Source of the DNA: Oscillospiraceae bacterium UBA6409
GTDB lineage: Bacteria > Bacillota > Clostridia > Oscillospirales > Oscillospiraceae
Assembly: GCA_002438575.1 (NCBI GenBank)
Contig: DJPP01000046.1
Location: forward strand, 1-5,367
DNA: 5,367 bases
Direction: 5' to 3'
Shown here: positions 1-5,367 of the stretch, piece by piece
How the letters are laid out: each line of letters starts with the position of its first letter
How positions within the stretch are numbered: the stretch's first letter is position 1
The notes under the pieces: generated by a model
Database searches by the model: none
Seen by the model: the letters and a program-made list of their open reading frames with translations, nothing else
Told to the model about the DNA's origin: nothing
Made by a program: the position numbers and the translations under genes

Positions 1-264
1 CAGGAGGACGTGGACCGCATCCACCCCAAGAAGCAGCTTGCCGGCGTGGTGATCTCACTGATCATGCTGGCGGTGCTGGCGTTCACCTGCACCAAGGCCT
101 CCCCCTGGGGCTATATCTGCGGCGGTGTGGGCCTGGTGGTAGGCCTGCTGAAGTACCGCGCCATCGTCCAGTACAACAGTGAAACGGTCAAGCGCTTCAA
201 GAACACCTACAAGGACGAGATGGACGTGGCCAAGTTCAACAAGTTCGTGGAGACGCATTTCTGA
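1..264 (+). CDS. 3' end of a small membrane protein gene, function unknown
   Basis: The reading frame is open from the first base and gives 87 residues to a TGA at 262-264. I do not recognise the family. It shows two hydrophobic segments, about residues 13-30 (LAGVVISLIMLAVLAFTC) and 36-50, separated by a short loop. A charged, probably helical tail rich in Lys, Asp and Glu follows, ending in VETHF. It is therefore probably a membrane protein with its C-terminal tail in the cytoplasm, judging from the basic KYR after the second helix. A GTG at 10-12 is preceded by AGGAGG at 2-7, but only two bases separate them, too few for normal initiation. The gene therefore most likely starts left of the window, and this is its C-terminal part. 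A complete 84-residue protein starting at the GTG is the less likely alternative. It is convergent with mnmA and shares its terminator. Confidence 0.6.
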   Translation, partial: QEDVDRIHPKKQLAGVVISLIMLAVLAFTCTKASPWGYICGGVGLVVGLLKYRAIVQYNSETVKRFKNTYKDEMDVAKFNKFVETHF

Positions 265-273
265 TAAATCTAA

Positions 274-322
274 GCGAATAAAAGGCTCCCCGGCGCGATG
301 CGCCGGGGAGCCTTTTATTCGC
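274..322. terminator. Bidirectional intrinsic terminator, perfect 23-bp stem
   Basis: Arms 274-296 and 300-322 are exact reverse complements around a three-base loop, GAT (297-299). The GC-rich core (GGCTCCCCGGCGC and its complement) is flanked by AAAA on one side and TTTT on the other, so both strands give a stem followed by a U-run. The plus strand also has six T at 323-328. It serves the upstream plus-strand gene and the minus-strand mnmA. The last two codons and the TAA stop of mnmA (315-317) lie inside the right arm. Confidence 0.93.
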
Positions 323-1379
323 TTTTTTCGATGGTGCCGCCGCCCAGGACCTCGTCGCCGTCATACAGCACCACCGCCTGTCCGGCAGTGATGGCCCGCT
401 GGGGCTGATCGAATACCACCCGCAGCCCGCCGTCCGGCAGGGGATAGGCGGTGCAGGGGGCCTCCACCTGGCTGTACCGCGTCTTGGCGGCGCACCGCAC
501 CGGCGCCGCCGGCGCCTGGCCGCTGATCCAGTTCACATGGGACGCCAGCAGGGAGGAGGCGTACAGCGCCGAATCGTCTCCCAGCACGATAGCATTGTGT
601 GCCTGATCCTTCTCCAGCACATATACGTGCCGCCCCACCGCCACGCCAAGGCCTTTTCCCTGACCGATGGTATAGCAGGGCAGCCCTCTGTGCTGTCCCA
701 GCACATGGCCGGCCTCGTCCACAAAGTTCCCCGGCGTCAGTGCCAGCCCCTGCCGCTGCAGAAAGGTCACATAGTCCCCGTCCGGCACGAAGCAGATGTC
801 CTGGCTGTCGCCCTTGTCGGCGTTGTCCAGCCCGGCCGCACGGGCCTTGTCACGGATGGCCGGCTTATCATAGTCGCCCACCGGCAGCAGCAGATGGGCC
901 AGCTGGTGCTGCGTCAGCTGATACAGCACATAGCTCTGGTCCTTCCGCCGTTCCGCGCCCCGCAGCAGGCGGTACCTGCCGCGTTCCGCGTCGTAGGCCA
1001 CCCGGGCGTAGTGCCCCGTGGCGATATAGTCATACCCCAGCGTCAGCGCCCGGTCCAGCAGGGCGCCGAATTTCAGCTCCCGGTTGCAGTCGATACACGG
1101 GTTGGGCGTCCGTCCGGCAGCGTATTCCGCGGTAAACCTGTCCATTACGCACCGGCGGAAGCGGTCTGTCTCGTTGAATACATAGAACCGCATCCCCAGC
1201 CGTGTGGCCGCCTGCCGCGCGTCCTCGGCATCGTCGGCGGAGCAGCAGCGGCTGTCCTCGTTAGGGGCCAGCTTCAGCATGGCACCGTCGCAGTCGTAGC
1301 CCTGCTGCACCAGCAGTGCCGCCGCAGCGGAGCTGTCCACGCCGCCGGACATGGCAACCAGAACCTTTTTCTTGTGCAT
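315..1379 (-). CDS. mnmA: tRNA-specific 2-thiouridylase MnmA
   Basis: This 354-residue protein matches the usual length of MnmA (TrmU). The enzyme installs the 2-thio group on wobble uridine U34 of tRNA-Lys, -Glu and -Gln. It adenylates the base with ATP and transfers sulfur delivered by a cysteine desulfurase; it acts in the cytoplasm. Visible signatures are the PP-loop SGGVDSS (residues 11-17), NPCIDCN (93-99) with the expected nucleophile Cys98, the GHYAR and KDQSYVL motifs (122-126 and 146-152), and DICFV with the second catalytic cysteine, Cys196. The TIGQGKGLGV motif (237-246) and a C-terminal beta-barrel domain follow. No key residue is missing. The ATG start is supported by GGAGAA (minus strand, 1387-1392), seven bases upstream. 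The gene lies 172 nt downstream of the kinase-like gene on the same strand, behind a row of hairpins. I see no clear promoter of its own, so read-through from upstream is possible. Confidence 0.96.
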   Translation of the reverse strand: MHKKKVLVAMSGGVDSSAAAALLVQQGYDCDGAMLKLAPNEDSRCCSADDAEDARQAATRLGMRFYVFNETDRFRRCVMDRFTAEYAAGRTPNPCIDCNRELKFGALLDRALTLGYDYIATGHYARVAYDAERGRYRLLRGAERRKDQSYVLYQLTQHQLAHLLLPVGDYDKPAIRDKARAAGLDNADKGDSQDICFVPDGDYVTFLQRQGLALTPGNFVDEAGHVLGQHRGLPCYTIGQGKGLGVAVGRHVYVLEKDQAHNAIVLGDDSALYASSLLASHVNWISGQAPAAPVRCAAKTRYSQVEAPCTAYPLPDGGLRVVFDQPQRAITAGQAVVLYDGDEVLGGGTIEKSE

Positions 1380-1404
1380 ACGATCGTTCTCCGTAGTCTA
1401 TGTC

Positions 1405-1420
1405 TCCCGCGCCCGCGGGA
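1405..1420. other. Small GC-rich stem-loop just upstream of mnmA
   Basis: TCCCGC at 1405-1410 pairs with GCGGGA at 1415-1420 around GCCC. It is the last of four hairpins in the 172-nt spacer and lies 13 bases from the mnmA ribosome binding site. No U-run follows on either strand. A role in the mnmA leader is inference only. Confidence 0.5.
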
Positions 1421-1421
1421 C

Positions 1422-1452
1422 GTATGCGCCGCCGTTCAGCGGCGGCGCATAC
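1422..1452. other. Perfect 13-bp stem-loop in the mnmA leader
   Basis: GTATGCGCCGCCG at 1422-1434 pairs perfectly with 1440-1452 around TTCAG. Read in the direction of the flanking genes (minus strand), the stem is followed by GTCCCGCGGG, with no U-run, so it is not a standard intrinsic terminator. On the plus strand only TTT follows. It may be a leader structure of mnmA, an RNA-stabilising element, or a U-less terminator for the kinase-like gene. Confidence 0.6.
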
Positions 1453-1471
1453 TTTCGGGAAAATGTGGAAA

Positions 1472-1517
1472 GCTATCGGGCAAAGAGCGCCATAGCAGGC
1501 AGGGGCGCGTCCCTGCC
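1472..1517. other. Two adjacent stem-loops after the kinase-like gene
   Basis: The first is GCTAT-CG-GGC (1472-1481) paired with GCCATAGC (1489-1496), an eight-pair stem with a two-base bulge. The second is GGCAGGG (1498-1504) paired with CCCTGCC (1511-1517). On the minus strand they follow the kinase-like stop codon by about 35 bases. The 1498-1517 stem is followed by TGCTATGG, with no convincing U-run. Weak terminator or structured 3' RNA are both possible. Confidence 0.4.
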
Positions 1518-1551
1518 GTGCCGCGGCGGCCCTCCGCCCGACAGCGTGTTC

Positions 1552-2370
1552 TTATTCGTCCAGATGCTTTGCCAGGAATGCCTCGTCGGGCAGCGCGTCC
1601 GCCAGCTCCAGCAGTACCCGCTGGAAGCCGCCGGTATAGTCCTCGATGTTCTCGCCCAGCGTCCCCAAAGCCCGTACCATCGGCAGCGCGATGGTGGCGG
1701 TGGTGCCCTGGCCCTCCCGGCTGTTCAGCAGCAGCTGGCCGCCGTGCAGCCGCGCGATCTGATGCGCCAGGGGCAGTCCCAGCCCCACGCCGCCGGCGAC
1801 ATAGTCCAGGGTCATGGGCCGCATATGCCAGCGGAACAGCATCTCCTGCCGGTCGGCAGGAATGCCGCAGCCGGTATCCTTCACCTTGATGAGCACATGG
1901 GGCTTCTGCACGGCCAGCGTCACCGTCACCTTTCCGCCGGCGGAGCAGGCCTTCAGCGCGTTGGACAGCAGCTGCCACAGAGCCTGACTCAGCCACGGCT
2001 CATTGACGGCGGTGATGGCGTAGCGTTCCTCGCATACCATCTCCAGCTGTACGCCCTTCAGCTCGAAGGGGACCTCCGCTTCCCGGATGATCTCGTCCAG
2101 CCACACCTTCAGGTCCGTGTTTTCGGTGGGCAGCAGCTCCTTGCGGTTCAGCATGGAGGCGGACTCCAGGTTCTTCGCCAGCCGCAGCAGCCGGAAATAG
2201 CCATGGTAGAGCATGGCGGCGTTCGCGTCCAGTATCGGATCCTCGTCCCGTTCCTCGGCGGGGGCCAGCTTCTGCATCCCGTAGTAGATATTGCCCAGTG
2301 CGGACCGTATCTGCATCGCCACCAGCGGCAGCCGTTCCATGTATACCTTTTCCTGCTGTGCCTGTTCCAT
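1552..2370 (-). CDS. Soluble histidine-kinase-like ATP-binding protein without the usual phospho-acceptor His
   Basis: The 272-residue protein has no membrane segment or signal peptide, so it should be cytoplasmic. Residues 120-230 form a HATPase_c (GHKL) domain with intact boxes: LWQLLSNALKA (N box, Asn137), DTGCGIP (G1, 165-171), MLFRWHMR (F-box-like) and GGVGLGLPLA (G2, 193-202), then GQGTTATIALP. The N-terminal 75 residues look like a DHp two-helix hairpin. There AMQIRSALGNI aligns with the HisKA pattern H-E-L-R-T-P-L, which puts Met19 where the phosphorylated histidine belongs. A 40-residue tail (EDYTGGFQRVLLELADALP) follows the ATPase domain. No sensor domain or response regulator gene is present nearby. 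Start choice: AGAAGGAGG lies eight bases before the ATG. It is divergent from gap. It may be an orphan or degenerate kinase, or a GHKL regulator acting by binding. Confidence 0.85.
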   Translation of the reverse strand: MEQAQQEKVYMERLPLVAMQIRSALGNIYYGMQKLAPAEERDEDPILDANAAMLYHGYFRLLRLAKNLESASMLNRKELLPTENTDLKVWLDEIIREAEVPFELKGVQLEMVCEERYAITAVNEPWLSQALWQLLSNALKACSAGGKVTVTLAVQKPHVLIKVKDTGCGIPADRQEMLFRWHMRPMTLDYVAGGVGLGLPLAHQIARLHGGQLLLNSREGQGTTATIALPMVRALGTLGENIEDYTGGFQRVLLELADALPDEAFLAKHLDE

Positions 2371-2378
2371 GCGACCAG

Positions 2379-2387
2379 CCTCCTTCT
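2379..2387 (-). promoter_or_regulatory. Strong ribosome binding site fixing the kinase-like start
   Basis: The minus strand reads AGAAGGAGG, nearly the full anti-16S complement, with eight bases to the ATG at 2370. This selects Met1 over the next in-frame Met11. Confidence 0.85.
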
Positions 2388-2432
2388 GTTGTCAGCATAC
2401 CAGTTTCCCGGCGCTGTCAACCGTGCCAACTT

Positions 2433-2450
2433 CTGTTAACCTGTTCACAT
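2433..2450. promoter_or_regulatory. Rex-like operator candidate between the kinase-like gene and gap
   Basis: CTGTTAACCTGTTCACAT fits the Rex consensus TTGTTAA/TTGTGAA-N4-TTAACAA/TTCACAA with one mismatch per seven-base half (the outermost base of each). Rex is the NADH/NAD-sensing repressor of Firmicutes, and gap is a known target type. The site overlaps the -10 and start region of the kinase-side promoter and lies about 75 bp upstream of the gap -35. The same bases also read as a tandem repeat, CTGTTAAC then CTGTTCAC, so the inverted-repeat reading is not the only one. Confidence 0.4.
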
Positions 2451-2477
2451 CATACCAAACGCGGCGCAAAAATACAA
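2449..2477 (-). promoter_or_regulatory. Probable promoter of the kinase-like gene
   Basis: On the minus strand, TTGTAT (2472-2477) is followed by a 17-base spacer and TATGAT (2449-2454), preceded by TGG as an extended -10. Transcription would start near 2442, giving a leader of about 70 nt. An alternative closer to the gene is TTGACA (2415-2420) with TATGCT (2394-2399). Its spacer is only 15 bases and its start would fall almost on the ribosome binding site. Confidence 0.55.
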
Positions 2478-2524
2478 GATTTTTATCAAATTTCCGCGAA
2501 ACGAAAAAAAGTTTCAAAAAAGGC

Positions 2525-2553
2525 TTGCATTTTGCGAAACAACTGCATATAAT
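2525..2553 (+). promoter_or_regulatory. gap promoter
   Basis: TTGCAT (2525-2530), a 17-base spacer and a perfect TATAAT (2548-2553). Transcription would start near 2560, leaving a leader of about 44 nt. A/T tracts immediately upstream could act as an UP element. The weak repeat CTAAA (2555-2559) / TTTAG (2571-2575) flanks the predicted start, but is too short to call an operator. Confidence 0.75.
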
Positions 2554-2558
2554 TCTAA

Positions 2559-3614
<1,056 letters not shown>

Positions 3615-3652
3615 ATCGCTTACTACCGAAAGGTTTTCCTTCTTTTTGTTCC

Positions 3653-3685
3653 GCAGACAGCGCCGCGTAAAGCGGCGCTGTCTGC
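3653..3685. other. Perfect 14-bp stem-loop after gap, without a U-run
   Basis: GCAGACAGCGCCGC (3653-3666) pairs exactly with 3672-3685 around GTAAA. It is in the place expected for the gap terminator, but the next bases are ATACAGAGACG, not T. The T-rich stretch (TTTTCCTTCTTTTTGTT, 3634-3650) lies before the stem instead. It may be a U-less terminator or a 3' end stabilising hairpin. Confidence 0.55.
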
Positions 3686-3696
3686 ATACAGAGACG

Positions 3697-3715
3697 CTGT
3701 GCACCGCCTGCACAG
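3697..3715. other. Second short hairpin in the gap-gntR spacer
   Basis: CTGTGCA (3697-3703) pairs with TGCACAG (3709-3715) around CCGCC. No U-run follows on the plus strand (AGGGGGG). It stands 11 bases beyond the larger hairpin, so the two may act together at the 3' end of the gap transcript. Confidence 0.4.
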
Positions 3716-3800
3716 AGGGGGGAAAGCGGATCCCGCGGTTTTTGAAAGAAAATCGACAGCGTGACAAATATTTTTTATTTACCCCCTACCATTCCGCCGG

Positions 3801-3838
3801 ATTGTATGGTACAATAGGTACAACTTACCTAAGGGTAA
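3801..3838 (+). promoter_or_regulatory. gntR promoter with two palindromic operator candidates
   Basis: The extended -10 TGG-TACAAT (3807-3815) has no good -35 at the right distance, although an AT-rich block lies upstream (3765-3780). The -10 is itself the right half of a perfect palindrome, ATTGTA-TGG-TACAAT (3801-3815). A second perfect palindrome, TTACC-TAAG-GGTAA (3825-3838), covers the predicted start region. GGTACAA also repeats directly at 3808-3814 and 3817-3823. HutC-type GntR proteins bind TGTA-N2-TACA sites; this one has N3. Repression of its own promoter is inferred. Confidence 0.6.
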
Positions 3839-3860
3839 CGTAAGGGAAAGGAACCCCGCC

Positions 3861-4637
3861 ATGGAACAGAACCCAATTCTGCACACTACGCTGTCGCTGG
3901 ACAGCGATATACCCCTCTACGCCCAGCTGGTGGGCATCATCAAGCGCAGTATCTCCACCGGTGCCCTGCCGGTGGGCGCGCTGCTCCCCAGCGAGGCCGA
4001 GCTGTGCCGCTGCCTGAGCATCAGCCGCAACACCGTCCGTCAGGCCATCGGCGAGCTGGAGGACGAGGGCCTGGTGGTCCGCAAGCGCGGCCGCGGCACC
4101 TTCGTGGCCGACCCCGCCACCAACCGCCGGGGCGTCCGCTACTCCTTCACCACCGAGGTCTCCTCTATGGGCAAGGTCCCCTCCTCTACGCTGGTGGACT
4201 TCGCTGTGGAGGTCCCCAAGCCCGCCGTCTGCGAGAAGATGGAGCTGCGGGAGGGAACGCCGGTCTACTGCTTCACCCGTGTCCGCAATGTGGACGGCGA
4301 GCCCCTGATCCTGGAGACCAGCTACTACCCCCAGTACATCTACCCCAACCTGACCCGCGATATGCTCCAGACCCACAGCTTTTACAGCCTGCTCTACCAT
4401 GTGGGCATCGTCCCCTTCGCCGCCGACGAGAGCTATGAGGCCGTCATTCTGGAGGACAGCTGTGCCGCCCTGCTGGGTGTGTCCTCCGGCAGCTGCGCCT
4501 TCTTCCACCAGCGGCTCACCCGCACGGAGGATGGCCGTATTTACGAGTACACCCGCAGCTACATACGCGGCGACCGGGTCCGCCTGGACGTACATATGCA
4601 GAAAAGCGGCATGAACTTCGTCCGCACCATCGACTGA
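3861..4637 (+). CDS. GntR-family transcriptional regulator, HutC subfamily (UTRA domain)
   Basis: The 258-residue protein has the usual length and order for this family. A GntR winged helix-turn-helix spans about residues 15-84: IPLYAQLVGIIKRSI, then LLPSEAELCRCLSISRNTVRQAIGELEDEGLV, then the wing RKRGRGTFVA. A UTRA ligand-binding domain follows (about 95-245), with the family pattern of paired acidic/aromatic motifs such as LILETSYYP and EYTRSYIRGDR. Such proteins are dimeric repressors released by small ligands (for example sugar phosphates or urocanate); the ligand here cannot be read from sequence. The ATG follows AAGGA by eight bases. No transport or catabolic gene is next to it, so its target is unclear apart from its own promoter, where two palindromes sit. 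Regulation of gap is possible but unsupported, because I find no copy of either palindrome in the gap promoter. Confidence 0.93.
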   Translation: MEQNPILHTTLSLDSDIPLYAQLVGIIKRSISTGALPVGALLPSEAELCRCLSISRNTVRQAIGELEDEGLVVRKRGRGTFVADPATNRRGVRYSFTTEVSSMGKVPSSTLVDFAVEVPKPAVCEKMELREGTPVYCFTRVRNVDGEPLILETSYYPQYIYPNLTRDMLQTHSFYSLLYHVGIVPFAADESYEAVILEDSCAALLGVSSGSCAFFHQRLTRTEDGRIYEYTRSYIRGDRVRLDVHMQKSGMNFVRTID

Positions 4638-4641
4638 ATAG

Positions 4642-4669
4642 AAAAGCACCCCCGACAGGGGGTGCTTTT
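4642..4669. terminator. Bidirectional intrinsic terminator after gntR
   Basis: AAAAGCACCCCC (4642-4653) pairs exactly with GGGGGTGCTTTT (4658-4669) around GACA. The plus strand runs into TTTTT (4666-4670), four bases after the gntR stop codon. On the minus strand the GC stem is followed by TTTTCTATT, so it can also stop transcripts from the convergent right-hand gene. Confidence 0.92.
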
Positions 4670-4675
4670 TCCGCA

Positions 4676-4704
4676 CGCTGCCCCGCCCAAAGGGCGGGGC
4701 AGCG
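4676..4704. terminator. Second GC-rich hairpin beside the shared terminator
   Basis: A 13-pair stem, CGCTGCCCCGCCC (4676-4688) with 4692-4704, closes on a three-base AAA loop. It lies four bases from the stop codon of the minus-strand gene. It lacks a U-run on that strand (GTGCGGAAAAAG follows), so it probably works with the 4642-4669 hairpin rather than alone. Confidence 0.55.
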
Positions 4705-4708
4705 CTAT

Positions 4709-5367
4709 TTACGACAGCAGCAGGCGTAGCAGCACCCGGGCAATGGCATAGCCCAGCACACCGCCGCCGATGCCGGCGGCCGTAGCCCACACCCGCTTCC
4801 GCTTGGCGTGGGGCACCTGCTGGCTGTACAGCCGCTGATTTTCCCGGTTCAGGCCTACCAGTGCCTCCGGATTACGGGCCGCGACCGCCTGCACGATGGC
4901 ATCTGCCGTCCGGCGGCTGCCGCCCCTTTCGAGCCGCAGCGTGATGCTGCGCCCGTCATAGGTCAGCAGCGCCACCACGGTGCGCTTTGCCCACAGCAGC
5001 TTTAGGTCGTGACGATAGACCCACAGCACGTCCGCCAGGGGCAGCACGATGTTCTGCCGCCGCCCGTACAGGAACGCCGTGCTCACCAGCGCGTCAGAGC
5101 GCCGGTCACCCTCCAGATAGTGGAACTCACTCTCCGCCCGTTCCAGCAGTTTTCCCTTTTTCAGCTGCTTCAGCGTGCTGTTCAGCTGCGCGGTGTACAA
5201 GGCGGCGCTCGCCAGCAGCACAAAGGCGGCCAGCCCGAGGAAGCTGGCGATGAGGGACCAAAAGCTGCTCCCCATGTCCGGTGTCAGCTCGCTGTCGATG
5301 TAAAAATCGCCGTAGGTGTACACAAAGTCCTCGGCGGTCATGCCGACGGCGGCGGCAATATCGTCGA
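4709..5367 (-). CDS. C-terminal part of a two-helix membrane protein, family not recognised
   Basis: The frame is open to the right edge, and reads DDIAAAVG before the first available ATG (5339-5341). That ATG has no ribosome binding site, so the true start is probably outside the window. Counting from that Met, a hydrophobic helix lies at about 27-50 (FWSLIASFLGLAAFVLLASA) and a second at about 184-205, followed by LRLLLS at the end. Between them is a soluble region of about 130 residues with alternating beta-like strands: VSTAFLYG, NIVLPLADVLWVYRH, RTVVALLTYDG, RSITLRLE. This is followed by a short helix (TADAIVQAVA). The layout recalls PH-like domains of small Clostridial membrane proteins (for example DUF6709-type), but this is an impression. 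No catalytic motif is visible. It is convergent with gntR and shares its terminator. Confidence 0.7.
   Translation of the reverse strand, partial: DDIAAAVGMTAEDFVYTYGDFYIDSELTPDMGSSFWSLIASFLGLAAFVLLASAALYTAQLNSTLKQLKKGKLLERAESEFHYLEGDRRSDALVSTAFLYGRRQNIVLPLADVLWVYRHDLKLLWAKRTVVALLTYDGRSITLRLERGGSRRTADAIVQAVAARNPEALVGLNRENQRLYSQQVPHAKRKRVWATAAGIGGGVLGYAIARVLLRLLLS

Noticed and set aside
10..12. GTG as the true start of the first gene, with AGGAGG at 2-7
   Set aside because: Only two bases lie between the motif and the GTG, and the frame stays open to the window edge, so an internal codon is more likely. It cannot be excluded.
537..1889. 450-codon open frame on the plus strand, antisense to mnmA and the kinase-like gene
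   Set aside because: Low-complexity Arg/Pro/Ala/Gln-rich translation crossing two real genes and their spacer, with no ribosome binding site evidence.
1351..2439. 362-codon open frame on the plus strand, antisense to the kinase-like gene
   Set aside because: Gln/Leu/His-rich shadow of a well-supported HATPase gene, without recognisable domains.
3761..3766. GTGACA as the -35 of the gntR promoter
   Set aside because: No acceptable -10 lies 15-19 bases downstream. The extended -10 at 3807-3815 is too far away.
3825..4790. 321-codon open frame on the minus strand, antisense to gntR
   Set aside because: It runs through the terminator pair and the whole GntR/UTRA gene, with biased composition (Ala, Gly, Val, His) and no motif.
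5339..5341. ATG as the true start of the right-hand minus-strand gene
   Set aside because: No purine-rich ribosome binding site lies upstream, and the frame continues to the edge with protein-like residues.

Overview
The window looks like ordinary chromosomal DNA from a high-GC member of the Bacillota, most likely an Oscillospiraceae/Ruminococcaceae-type gut Clostridium. This is an inference from G/C-ending codons throughout the genes, strong AGGAGG-like ribosome binding sites, AT-rich promoters set in GC-rich DNA, and Firmicutes-type MnmA, GAPDH and GntR/UTRA proteins. I see no mobile element, CRISPR array, tRNA, rRNA or phage gene.

Layout, left to right. (1) The 3' end of a gene for a small two-helix membrane protein (+, 1-264). 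(2) A perfect 23-bp inverted repeat that terminates this gene and the convergent mnmA. (3) mnmA, the tRNA 2-thiouridylase (-, 315-1379). (4) A 172-nt spacer packed with four consecutive stem-loops. (5) A soluble histidine-kinase-like ATPase gene (-, 1552-2370). It has an intact ATP-binding domain but no histidine at the expected phospho-acceptor position. (6) A divergent AT-rich control region (2371-2603) with promoters for the kinase-like gene and for gap, helically spaced A/T tracts, and a Rex-like operator candidate overlapping the kinase-side promoter. (7) gap, glyceraldehyde-3-phosphate dehydrogenase (+, 2604-3614), apparently a single-gene unit. (8) A 246-nt spacer with two hairpins lacking U-tracts, then a promoter overlapped by two palindromes. 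(9) A GntR/HutC-family regulator with a UTRA domain (+, 3861-4637). (10) A bidirectional terminator plus a second GC-rich hairpin. (11) The C-terminal part of an unrecognised two-helix membrane protein (-, 4709 to the right edge).

The genes do not form one pathway. gap serves central glycolysis, mnmA serves tRNA wobble-base thiolation, and the GntR regulator probably senses a small metabolite and represses its own promoter. The points most worth checking are the Rex-like element between the kinase-like gene and gap, the missing phospho-acceptor histidine, the structured leader before mnmA, and the double-palindrome gntR promoter. I found no convincing sign of a wholly new multi-gene system.
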